Positions 1-6,124 of a stretch of DNA of 6,201 nt are shown here, piece after piece (the stretch's first letter is position 1; each line of letters begins with the position of its first letter). The translations under genes were made by a program, and so were the position numbers. The notes beneath the pieces were generated by a model. The model worked only from the letters and a program-made list of their open reading frames with translations, did no database searches and had not been told where the DNA came from. This stretch comes from Flavobacterium sp. (GTDB taxonomy: Bacteria > Bacteroidota > Bacteroidia > Flavobacteriales > Flavobacteriaceae), in contig JAHEBK010000111.1 of the NCBI GenBank assembly GCA_024642295.1, positions 1 through 6,201 of the forward strand, given 5' to 3'.

Positions 1-1
1 A

Positions 2-1255
2 GTACAATGCAAATCTGGAAATTTCCCTAATATAGCGTCAACTACTTGGTTAGGCATTACTGATGATTGGAATGTACCAAGCAATTGGAGCAATGGAGTA
101 CCTACCAACAATATGAAAGCAATTTTTGATGTACCAACAACAAATTACCCTACAATTTCATCTTCACCAACAGCAGCTTCTTTAGAAATATATTCTGGTG
201 TTACACTTCCTTTACCAACTACTTTGGCAATTGTAGGTGGAATAAAAAATGACGGAACAATTACACTAAATAATGCTGGATTTTTCCAAGGTTTTGGATC
301 TAAAGAATGGAAAGGGAATGGAATTGTCAGTTTTACAGGAACTGCCGTGTCATTATTTTACGGAAGTTTATTTTCAAACTCCATTAATCTAAGTACCAAT
401 TTGACAGCTTTCTACAATATAAACGTTCCTACAATTACATTTAACGCTGGTAAATTGAATATGAATTCCAAAAAAGTAAGCATCACTAATTCTTTACCAA
501 ATGCCATTACAGGTACAACTGATACAAGTTACTTTTATGGTGGCACATTGGAACGTGCCATTAACGCTAATGGCATATATGAATTCCCTGTTGGAACTAG
601 TACTAATTTTCAATCGGCAATTATATCTACAAATAATTTGGCTGGGGTTAATAAAATTGCCACATTATTTACTTCGGGTGCAATCACCGGCACAACGCCT
701 AATACGTCGTTTGGAGGTGCAACCATCAATAGTGCTTTAAACGCAGGATGGTTTACCATAACACCCAATAATCAGCCTACAGGTGGAAGTTATGATGTGT
801 TACTAAAATTAAAAGGATCAACAAATACAGTTACTGAACCTGAAAAATATACTATTATTAAAAGAGATAATAGTGCGAGTACTTGGTCTGTACCAGGTAA
901 TGGAACTCTAGCAACTAGTATTTCTGGAACTGTTACCTCAAAAAATACCGGTTTGACTTCGTTTTCTGATTATGCAATTGGTATTGGTTCTCAAAATATC
1001 ACTTTGAGTGCTGAATCATTTACAAAGCCTTCAAAAGCTTCTGTTTTTCCTAATCCGACTTCTGACACTGTAACTATTTTATCATCAGAAAATATAAAAT
1101 CGATTACACTTTTTGATTTTTTAGGCAAACAACTCTATACTGAAATAACGGCTCAAACAAACATTAATTTACAAGAGCTACCAGCTGGAATATATTTCCT
1201 TAAAATTCAGTTTGAAAGTAGCGCAATACAAACCCAAAAAATAATTAAACAATAA
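2..1255 (+). CDS. T9SS type A sorting domain-containing surface protein, 5'-truncated by the window edge
   Basis: This is the C-terminal 417 residues of a large secreted protein. The frame stays open to position 2, so the true start lies left of the window. The ATG at 113 is only an internal Met, because a conserved-looking segment ending NWSNGVPT is encoded upstream of it. The body (about residues 15-330) is rich in Thr, Ser, Asn and Gly, with short alternating beta-type stretches, and has no catalytic motif that I recognise. Segments such as YEFPVGT and FSDYAIGI are common in flavobacterial surface proteins. The last 72 residues (from position 1037) match the T9SS type A sorting domain: FPNPTSD, then a central strand ending DFLGKQLY, then LPAGIYFLKI and a basic end, QKIIKQ. 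From family knowledge, this domain directs export across the outer membrane and is then usually cleaved off. The ligand or function is unknown; an adhesin or matrix-like role is only a guess. The gene ends with TAA and is convergent with aat. Confidence 0.9.
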   Translation, partial: VQCKSGNFPNIASTTWLGITDDWNVPSNWSNGVPTNNMKAIFDVPTTNYPTISSSPTAASLEIYSGVTLPLPTTLAIVGGIKNDGTITLNNAGFFQGFGSKEWKGNGIVSFTGTAVSLFYGSLFSNSINLSTNLTAFYNINVPTITFNAGKLNMNSKKVSITNSLPNAITGTTDTSYFYGGTLERAINANGIYEFPVGTSTNFQSAIISTNNLAGVNKIATLFTSGAITGTTPNTSFGGATINSALNAGWFTITPNNQPTGGSYDVLLKLKGSTNTVTEPEKYTIIKRDNSASTWSVPGNGTLATSISGTVTSKNTGLTSFSDYAIGIGSQNITLSAESFTKPSKASVFPNPTSDTVTILSSENIKSITLFDFLGKQLYTEITAQTNINLQELPAGIYFLKIQFESSAIQTQKIIKQ

Positions 1256-1270
1256 TCAAGTTTATTGATT

Positions 1271-1320
1271 TATAACCTGAATTCAATTAATAATTTAAAA
1301 AAAACGAACTCAGGTTTATA
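1271..1320. terminator. Imperfect hairpin between two convergent genes, probable bidirectional terminator
   Basis: The left arm 1271-1284 pairs with the right arm 1306-1320 through about 13 base pairs, with one A/C mismatch (1281/1309) and one bulged T (1317). The 21-base loop is A/T rich. The hairpin starts 15 bases after the stop of the left gene and lies 20 bases beyond the stop of aat. The T-run after the stem is weak on both strands, so termination efficiency is uncertain. Its position between convergent stops is the main support. Confidence 0.5.
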
Positions 1321-1340
1321 TTCTACTCCCAAATTGCACA

Positions 1341-1982
1341 CTACATTTTATTCTTCAGTATTTTCATAAAATCCTCTCGCTCAATTTCTCTACAACCCAA
1401 ACTTTCCAAATGTGGGTTATAGACTTGGCAATCCAATAGTTGGTACTTGTTTGTTTGCAAATGCTGCACCAAGGCTATAAAAGCAACTTTGGAGGCATTA
1501 GAAACCAGCGAAAACATACTTTCGCCACAAAAAACATGACCTAAATCTATGCCATACAAACCGCCTACAAGTTGGTTTTCTTGCCAAACTTCTATAGATT
1601 GTGCCATGCCTGTTTGGTGTAAGCTACAATAGGCTTCAATCATCTCATTGGTAATCCAAGTACCATTTTCACCATCGCGTTTAATTTTTTGACAATTTGA
1701 AATAACCCCTCGGAAATCATGATTGAAAGTCACAGTAAACAGTTCTCTATTTAGTATGTTTCGCATACTTTTAGAGACTTTCAATTCATCTAAAAACAAA
1801 ACCATCCGTGGATTTGGCGACCACCAAGTGATTGGGTCCCCATCTTCAAACCACGGAAAAATACCGCTCTGGTAAGCCAATTGCAAGCGTTCTATAGATA
1901 AATCGCCTCCAAAAGCTAGAATACCATCGTAATTAGCTTGTGAAACGGGAGGAAAAAATAATTCATCAGATAAAAACACCAT
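1341..1982 (-). CDS. aat: Leucyl/phenylalanyl-tRNA--protein transferase
   Basis: This cytoplasmic enzyme moves Leu or Phe from aminoacyl-tRNA to the N-terminus of proteins that begin with Arg or Lys, marking them for ClpS/ClpAP degradation (family knowledge). The 213-residue product carries the family signatures in order: GGDL (25-28), SGIFPW (39-44), WWSPNPR (53-59), TWIT (108-111), a HxxGxAxSIEVW block (122-133), GGLYG (140-144), FCGESMFS (151-158), SNASK (161-165), LLDCQ (182-186) and HLESLG (191-196). The Asp and Gln of LLDCQ (184, 186) and the Glu of GESMF (154) correspond to residues implicated in catalysis in the E. coli enzyme. The length is slightly below the E. coli protein (234), as expected for Bacteroidota. 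I chose the ATG at 1982, which gives MVFLSDELFFPP, the usual family N-terminus. The frame extends 12 codons further to a TTG at 2018, but that codon lies inside the predicted -7 element. The stop is TAG. The gene is divergent from the PAP2 gene and convergent with the T9SS cargo gene. Confidence 0.96.
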   Translation of the reverse strand: MVFLSDELFFPPVSQANYDGILAFGGDLSIERLQLAYQSGIFPWFEDGDPITWWSPNPRMVLFLDELKVSKSMRNILNRELFTVTFNHDFRGVISNCQKIKRDGENGTWITNEMIEAYCSLHQTGMAQSIEVWQENQLVGGLYGIDLGHVFCGESMFSLVSNASKVAFIALVQHLQTNKYQLLDCQVYNPHLESLGCREIEREDFMKILKNKM

Positions 1983-2006
1983 AACATAAATCAAAATAAA
2001 TACATT

Positions 2007-2014
2007 TATATTTG
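2007..2014 (+). promoter_or_regulatory. Predicted -7 promoter element for the PAP2 gene
   Basis: TATATTTG is an exact match to the Bacteroidota -7 consensus TAnnTTTG. Transcription would start near 2021 and leave a leader of about 25 bases before the ATG at 2046. No clear TTTG or TTG is visible at the expected -33 distance, and A/T-rich sequence yields such matches by chance, so this is a moderate-confidence call. Confidence 0.45.
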
Positions 2015-2015
2015 A

Positions 2016-2023
2016 CAAAAATA
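2016..2023 (-). promoter_or_regulatory. Predicted -7 promoter element for aat
   Basis: Read on the minus strand, 2023-2016 is TATTTTTG, again an exact TAnnTTTG match. A start near 2009 would give a leader of about 26 bases to the ATG at 1982, which fits that start and argues against the TTG at 2018. I see no good -33 element. It faces the PAP2 -7 element with a single base (2015) between them. Confidence 0.45.
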
Positions 2024-2045
2024 ATTAATCCCAATTGTTATTTAG

Positions 2046-2771
2046 ATGAAAAAAGCATCACTTATCATCATACTCTACTTTTTAATTTCAAAAACAAATG
2101 GGCAACAACTCGATTCGATTGCAAATCACAAAAAATGGAATTACAAATCGTTTATCCTTCCAACAGTTTTAACTGGTTCAGGTGTTTTGTTATTGAACAG
2201 CGAAATGAATAATGACATTCAAAAGGATTTAAATTCTTTTTTCGGTTCTAATTTTCATACAAAAGCAGATAATGCAACTGTTTTTATGCCTTTACTTCAA
2301 ATTTACACTGGGAAACTATTTGGTTTTGATGCTCAGCATACAACTAAACACAGAACCGTTGATGTGGTTACAGCCAATACCTTGAGTTATGCTGTCGTCA
2401 CAATCTTAAAGAACAGTGTTAAAGCTACGAGACCTGATGATTCCGATCGATTGAGTTTTCCTTCAGGACATACGGCTATCGCATTTACTAATGCAATTCT
2501 ATTGTTCCAAGAATACAAAGAAGCAAATTTTTGGTACGCAAGTAGTGGTTTTGTATTTGCAACAGCAACGGGCATCTTGCGTATTGCAAATAACAAACAT
2601 TTTAGTTCCGATGTATTGACAGGTGCAGGAATAGGCCTGGCATCAGGATTTTTGGTGTCGTATTACAATCCATTACAACAGATATACTTTGGAAAAAAGA
2701 ATAAGAGCACAGCGGTTATTTATCCTCAATTGAGCAACCAAATTGGAGTTGGAATCCAAATAAAACCCTAA
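2046..2771 (+). CDS. PAP2 superfamily phosphatase, exported or membrane-bound
   Basis: The 241-residue protein contains all three parts of the PAP2 (type 2 phosphatidic acid phosphatase) active site: K122-x6-R129-P130, P139-S-G-H142, and R179-x5-H185-x3-D189. In this family one His forms a phospho-enzyme intermediate and the other acts as acid/base. Substrates are typically lipid phosphates such as phosphatidic acid, undecaprenyl diphosphate or lipid A phosphates; nothing here tells which. Residues 1-19 (MKK, a hydrophobic run, then TNG) look like a signal peptide or signal anchor. Further hydrophobic stretches lie near 37-50, 106-121, 143-154, 164-178 and 190-206, so the protein is probably in the inner membrane or periplasm with its active site facing the periplasm. 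A tail of about 30 residues after the domain ends in a beta-like stretch (GVGIQIKP). The start at 2046 fits both the signal sequence and the predicted promoter. The gene is divergent from aat and convergent with the DUF3127 gene, so it is probably transcribed alone. Confidence 0.92.
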   Translation: MKKASLIIILYFLISKTNGQQLDSIANHKKWNYKSFILPTVLTGSGVLLLNSEMNNDIQKDLNSFFGSNFHTKADNATVFMPLLQIYTGKLFGFDAQHTTKHRTVDVVTANTLSYAVVTILKNSVKATRPDDSDRLSFPSGHTAIAFTNAILLFQEYKEANFWYASSGFVFATATGILRIANNKHFSSDVLTGAGIGLASGFLVSYYNPLQQIYFGKKNKSTAVIYPQLSNQIGVGIQIKP

Positions 2772-2781
2772 TTTTGAACTT

Positions 2782-2808
2782 AAAAAAAGCCTTGAAATCC
2801 TCAAGGCT
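2782..2808 (-). terminator. Intrinsic terminator of the DUF3127 gene
   Basis: A perfect 8-bp stem, AGCCTTGA (2788-2795) with TCAAGGCT (2801-2808), closes a 5-base loop. On the minus strand it is followed by a run of seven T (2788-2782, the first within the stem), the classic layout for terminating the leftward gene, whose stop is 22 bases upstream. It also begins 16 bases after the PAP2 stop and could act weakly rightward, but that side has no T-run. Confidence 0.85.
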
Positions 2809-2830
2809 CTTAAACATTTATATCTTTGGA

Positions 2831-3202
2831 TTAAAACGGCAAATCATCCGCTTCGTCTTCATTTAGATTTGTAGCTGGTGCAAAAGCTGGTGCTGCAGGC
2901 ATAGCTGGAGCAGCTGCAGGAGCTTCAGCAGCCAATTTCTCAATTCTCCATCCTTGAATACTATTAAAAAAACGTGTTTCTCCTTGTGGGTTTACCCATT
3001 CTCTACCTCTTAAATTGATAGAAACTTTTACTGACTCACCAATTGAATAGTTATTTAACAAATCACATTTGTCTTGCGTAAATTCAATTAAAATATGTTG
3101 AGGATATTGTTCTTCTGTAGTGACAACTAATTCTCTTTTTTTGAATGCTGCACTAACTTGTTGCTCTGGATTAATGACTCTAACTTTTCCTGTAACTTCC
3201 AT
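2831..3202 (-). CDS. DUF3127 family protein, OB-fold-like with SSB-type acidic tail
   Basis: This 123-residue cytoplasmic protein is small and complete. Residues 1-90 match what I know of the Bacteroidota DUF3127 family: an MEVTGKV start, a QYPQHILIEF strand, the segment IGESVKVSINLRGREW (54-69), and a last strand ending GWRIEKL (84-90). The arrangement resembles the OB-fold of single-stranded DNA-binding proteins. Residues 91-111 form an Ala/Pro-rich, probably flexible linker, and the protein ends in an acidic tip, EDEADDLPF (115-123). That tip closely resembles the DDIPF tail through which bacterial SSB recruits repair and replication enzymes. The biochemical role of DUF3127 is not established to my knowledge; DNA binding is an inference. 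Conventional SSB is longer, so this is probably a second SSB-like protein rather than the essential one. It has its own predicted promoter (3317-3348) and terminator (2782-2808), which suggests a single-gene transcript. The ATG at 3202 is the only sensible start; the stop is TAA. Confidence 0.88.
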   Translation of the reverse strand: MEVTGKVRVINPEQQVSAAFKKRELVVTTEEQYPQHILIEFTQDKCDLLNNYSIGESVKVSINLRGREWVNPQGETRFFNSIQGWRIEKLAAEAPAAAPAMPAAPAFAPATNLNEDEADDLPF

Positions 3203-3285
3203 CTTCGTAATTTTAATTGTTATATGTTCTCTTGTTTGATAATAAGTCCTTTATTTTAAGCTCAACTTTCGTTCTTACTTAAGAC

Positions 3286-3304
3286 AAAAAAATCCCCTTA
3301 GGGA
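3286..3304 (-). promoter_or_regulatory. Short hairpin plus T-run in the DUF3127 leader
   Basis: TCCC/GGGA (3293-3296 with 3301-3304) closes a 4-base loop. On the minus strand it is followed by seven T (3292-3286). It would lie only about 6-18 bases into the transcript from the predicted promoter. The stem is only 4 bp, so it may be a 5'-end stabilising hairpin, a weak attenuator, or nothing. Confidence 0.3.
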
Positions 3305-3316
3305 ACTTCTATTTCA

Positions 3317-3348
3317 CAAATATACTAACTTCTTATATTGCAGACAAA
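3317..3348 (-). promoter_or_regulatory. Predicted Bacteroidota-type promoter of the DUF3127 gene
   Basis: On the minus strand, TTTG (3348-3345) is followed after 20 bases by TATATTTG (3324-3317). Both elements match the Bacteroidota -33 TTTG and -7 TAnnTTTG consensus with acceptable spacing, the best promoter match in the window. Transcription would start near 3310, giving a leader of roughly 108 bases, long compared with the other genes here. Confidence 0.6.
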
Positions 3349-3389
3349 AAACCACAACTAGATATTTTAAAAATTATTAACATTATTTG

Positions 3390-3412
3390 AATACTTTCAT
3401 TTTCAAAGTATT
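3390..3412. repeat. Small inverted repeat upstream of the DUF3127 promoter
   Basis: AATACTTT (3390-3397) and AAAGTATT (3405-3412) form a perfect 8-bp inverted repeat around a 7-base spacer. It lies about 80-100 bases upstream of the predicted DUF3127 transcription start. It could be a protein-binding site, but A/T-rich sequence can produce such repeats by chance. Confidence 0.35.
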
Positions 3413-3456
3413 AAACCAATATCAATAAAGAATAACCAAAGAAAATTAAAACTAAA

Positions 3457-3519
3457 AACCATTAAGAAATTAAGTATCATTATGTGCTATTGCTTAACTA
3501 CCTTAGTTTCTTAATGGTT
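3457..3519 (-). terminator. Long inverted repeat after the receptor gene, probable terminator
   Basis: A perfect 13-bp inverted repeat (3457-3469 with 3507-3519; arm AACCATTAAGAAA) continues inward for five more pairs including one G-T wobble (3470-3474 with 3502-3506), leaving a 27-base loop. It starts 36 bases after the receptor stop. On the minus strand the stem runs into an interrupted T-rich stretch, which supports termination of the receptor transcript. The rightward side also has a TATTTTT, so it may act both ways. The arm contains ATTAAG twice, a layout that also suggests a dispersed palindromic repeat. Confidence 0.65.
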
Positions 3520-3555
3520 CTATTTTTAGGGCAACCAATTGTAAAAAACGACAAA

Positions 3556-6042
3556 CTAAAACTCTTTTTTACCAAATTCACTATCGATGAATTTAGAACG
3601 GTTTTTGGTTTTATTGAAGGTATACGATAGATTTAACAACACCATATCTACTTCATATACATAATTAGTGGTCGTGAAAAACTCCCCTGGATTGTATGTT
3701 GTGATTCGTTGCTCGTTAGTTTTCAGCAAGCCCATATCGATATTCTGCCATTGTAAAGTAGCCACTAATTGATTATCCAAGAACGTCTTTCTAAGCGTAA
3801 GATTTGGCGAATAAAAACGAGAGTCCTCCCCTTGTGCTGTAATTTTTTCAGATAAGTAATTCAACGTAAATTGCAATGAAGTTGTAGCTGAGAAACTATA
3901 GGTGCTATTCGCATTAATAGAATACTGTGTTGCATTAGAGTTGATTGGCTTTCCGTTAAATCCTCCTTTAATATTGAAATTATAGATATTAGCTCCAATG
4001 AAATTGGTCCATTTTGCAGTGGGTTTGAATTGTGTCCCTACTTCAAGACCAATCGCTTTTCCCCTGCCTACATTTGTATAAATACGATCCAGAATAGTAT
4101 CATTTAAAACATTTGCAGTTGTATATGACAAGGTATTTACACGATTAATCAAATTTTGAACATCTCGGTAATAAGCGGTAGCAAAAACAGAATTTCCATT
4201 TTTATAACTTTTACTAATTCCCAATTCTACTAAATCCGTAAATTCAGGCAATAAGTTTTTATCTCCTTGCTCAAAGGTTTCAGAATGTTCTCTTTCTTTA
4301 AAAGGGTTCATTTTATAAGTAGGCGCACGATCCACACGTTTACTATAAGCAGCTTTCACTTTCACGTTATTATCCATAGTATATTGTGCTGAAGCCGATG
4401 GAAATAATTTCACATAATCGTAAGCTAAATTTTCAGCTGGTTGATTAGCTCCTTTTAAATAGAAATCTCGATTCATAGATTCTAAACGCAATCCTGCCGC
4501 ATATTCCCATTTTGCCTTATTACCATTCAATTGCACATACCCTGAATGTAAGATTCTATCTAAATTAACCACACTGGTAAATTCAGGAACAATTTCAAAT
4601 TCACCTGATGTAAGATTGCGTCGTTCGTAGATGAAATTACCGTTGTGTTTTAATTTTCTGAATTGGTACCCCGTTTCAATTTTTCCAAAAGAAAAAGGTT
4701 TGAATTCATAATCCAATTGTGCTCTTGTTCCATACAATGGATTATCGTTCGTATTGTACTCATCCTGATATACAATTGAAGGATCCGTATATCCTAAATT
4801 AAGATTGGTTGTAGGTCCACCAAGCAAGGTATATTCATATAAAACCGAAGCAATTAATTTTGATTTATTCTTGAATTTATGTGAATAATCAAAGCTACCT
4901 AAAGCGAAATCTCCATCACGAATTCTTAAATTTTCATTATAGTAATCAAAGTTTTTTAAAACACTATTATCTACTAGAGAGGTTGTTTTATTATTGTAAT
5001 AGATATCTGCCGTTCTTTCGTTCTTTCTTTTTCCACCATAAAAAGCTACTGAAAAATTATTAGCCGTATCTGGTGTAAAATCTACTGTGAAACGCCCACT
5101 ATAGTTCAACTCATCTGTGCTACGTTCCCCGTCAGATGGAAATTGTGTTTTATAATTTTCGGTTACATTATTCGTAAAAACATCCCCTTCTCTACGACCT
5201 TGAATATCGTTACGAGCAAAACTTCCTCCAAGTGAGATATCCCATTTGTCTTTTTTGACGTTATAAGTTCCGTCAATTCCGTAACGTTGTGCATTTTCTT
5301 TATTGTCATAATTTTCGATTGAAGGCACACCTGCTTTAAGATTCAATTGTGAATAAGCACCATTAGTAGCCCCTTTTTTGGTAATAATATTCAAAATACC
5401 TGCTTTACCATCAGGATCGTATTTAGCTGATGGCGCTGTAACTACTTCAACTCTTTCAATTGCATTTGCTGGCAATTGTCCTAAAATAGTGGAAATACTC
5501 CCTTGTGTAGGCTTACCATTTAACAAAACTACAAATCCTGAACTCCCTCTTACACTGATTTCTCCTTGTCCATCAATAGAAATAGATGGTAAATTTCTCA
5601 ATACATCTGTTGCAGTTCCCCCTTGACTGTTTTGGAATGATTTTGCATCATACACCTGTCTGTCAATTTTATTAACTACGGTATTTTTTTCTGATTTTAC
5701 AACTACATCACTCAGTTGATTTGCCCCTGAAACTAAAGAAATCGTTCCAACATTTACTGGAGTATTTCTATTTTTTATCAAAATATCCTTGATAGTCTTT
5801 TTTTCAAAACCAATAAATGATACTTCAAGGTAATATGCCCCATTTTTAATATTTCCAATTTTAAAAGTACCTTTTGAATCGGTTACCACACCAGCTACTA
5901 AAGCTTTGTTATTTGCCGAAAACAAGGTTGCTGTTGCATATTCTAATGGAAAATCACCATCAACCACTTTTCCTGTAACTTGACTAAATACTGCGCTGGT
6001 TACTAAAAAAGCAACCATTGATACTAATTGATTAAATTTCAT
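3556..6042 (-). CDS. TonB-dependent receptor-like outer-membrane beta-barrel protein
   Basis: The product is a complete 828-residue outer-membrane protein. Residues 1-20 are a signal peptide (MKFNQLV, a hydrophobic core, SAVFS, cut before Q21). Residues 22-103 form a CarboxypepD_reg-like domain (VTGKVVDG, VTDSKGTFKIGNI, VSFIGFEKK). A short DVVV segment (112-115) may be the TonB-contact region. Residues about 124-222 form the plug, with DVLRNLPSISIDGQGEISVR, LLNGKP, AIERVEVVTAPSAKYDPDG and GILNIITKKG. The remainder is a barrel rich in aromatic-ended strands, ending LSYTF plus a charged tail, DSEFGKKEF, typical of the OMP_b-brl_3 group. Such proteins import siderophores, peptides or other nutrients with TonB energy, but many have no known ligand and none can be assigned here. 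No SusD-like partner, regulator or anti-sigma gene adjoins it in this window, so a polysaccharide locus is not supported. The stop is TAG; the transcript probably ends at 3457-3519. Confidence 0.93.
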   Translation of the reverse strand: MKFNQLVSMVAFLVTSAVFSQVTGKVVDGDFPLEYATATLFSANNKALVAGVVTDSKGTFKIGNIKNGAYYLEVSFIGFEKKTIKDILIKNRNTPVNVGTISLVSGANQLSDVVVKSEKNTVVNKIDRQVYDAKSFQNSQGGTATDVLRNLPSISIDGQGEISVRGSSGFVVLLNGKPTQGSISTILGQLPANAIERVEVVTAPSAKYDPDGKAGILNIITKKGATNGAYSQLNLKAGVPSIENYDNKENAQRYGIDGTYNVKKDKWDISLGGSFARNDIQGRREGDVFTNNVTENYKTQFPSDGERSTDELNYSGRFTVDFTPDTANNFSVAFYGGKRKNERTADIYYNNKTTSLVDNSVLKNFDYYNENLRIRDGDFALGSFDYSHKFKNKSKLIASVLYEYTLLGGPTTNLNLGYTDPSIVYQDEYNTNDNPLYGTRAQLDYEFKPFSFGKIETGYQFRKLKHNGNFIYERRNLTSGEFEIVPEFTSVVNLDRILHSGYVQLNGNKAKWEYAAGLRLESMNRDFYLKGANQPAENLAYDYVKLFPSASAQYTMDNNVKVKAAYSKRVDRAPTYKMNPFKEREHSETFEQGDKNLLPEFTDLVELGISKSYKNGNSVFATAYYRDVQNLINRVNTLSYTTANVLNDTILDRIYTNVGRGKAIGLEVGTQFKPTAKWTNFIGANIYNFNIKGGFNGKPINSNATQYSINANSTYSFSATTSLQFTLNYLSEKITAQGEDSRFYSPNLTLRKTFLDNQLVATLQWQNIDMGLLKTNEQRITTYNPGEFFTTTNYVYEVDMVLLNLSYTFNKTKNRSKFIDSEFGKKEF

Positions 6043-6071
6043 TATAATTTTTTTGATTTTTTTTTGAATTG

Positions 6072-6079
6072 CAAAAATA
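6072..6079 (-). promoter_or_regulatory. Predicted -7 promoter element of the receptor gene
   Basis: Read on the minus strand, 6079-6072 is TATTTTTG, an exact TAnnTTTG match. A start near 6065 would give a leader of about 22 bases before the ATG at 6042. No TTG is seen at the -33 distance, so the promoter may depend on an activator, or the match may be chance. Confidence 0.4.
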
Positions 6080-6099
6080 CATTTTACTTATAGACTATT

Positions 6100-6124
6100 A
6101 TGGTACATATGGTGATTTTACGGT
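6100..6124 (+). repeat. Three short direct repeats upstream of the receptor promoter
   Basis: ATGGT (6100-6104), ATGGT (6109-6113) and ACGGT (6120-6124) recur at 9- and 11-base spacing, close to one helical turn. They sit about 35-60 bases upstream of the predicted transcription start, where an activator could bind. The units are very short, so this is tentative. The rest of 6043-6201 shows no gene. Confidence 0.25.

Larger units (their letters stand above)
3203..3555. other. Gene-free intergenic region between the receptor and DUF3127 genes
   Basis: I see no credible coding frame in these 353 bases, which are very A/T rich. Going leftward from the receptor stop, they hold a long inverted repeat (3457-3519), a smaller hairpin (3390-3412), the DUF3127 promoter (3317-3348), a short hairpin with a T-run (3286-3304), and about 80 bases of leader without any clear structure. 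Confidence 0.7.

Noticed and set aside
501..740. Open frame inside the T9SS cargo gene (+)
   Set aside because: It overlaps a well-supported gene in another frame and its product has no recognisable features.
113..1255. Complete gene starting at the ATG at 113
   Set aside because: The frame is open to the window edge and encodes a W...NWSNGVPT segment upstream of this Met, so the ATG is internal and the gene is truncated by the window.
2012..2212. Open frame overlapping the start of the PAP2 gene (+)
   Set aside because: It has no family resemblance and lies in another frame of the PAP2 gene, whose signal peptide and active-site motifs support the PAP2 frame.
2387..2596. Antisense open frame in the PAP2 gene (-)
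   Set aside because: It is the reverse complement of the conserved PAP2 active-site region; its openness follows from that composition.
3286..3304. Intrinsic terminator of the receptor gene
   Set aside because: It lies over 250 bases from the receptor stop, downstream of a better hairpin and of the DUF3127 promoter, and its stem is only 4 bp.
4881..5063. Antisense open frame in the receptor barrel (+)
   Set aside because: The product is a low-complexity string of Tyr, Phe, His and Asn, the expected antisense shadow of barrel codons.
5378..5626. Antisense open frame across the receptor plug (+)
   Set aside because: It lies opposite the strongly conserved plug region and shows no domain or start signal of its own.
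3556..6042. SusC of a polysaccharide utilisation locus
   Set aside because: No SusD-like gene or glycan enzyme is present nearby, and 828 residues with OMP_b-brl_3-like features is shorter than typical SusC proteins.
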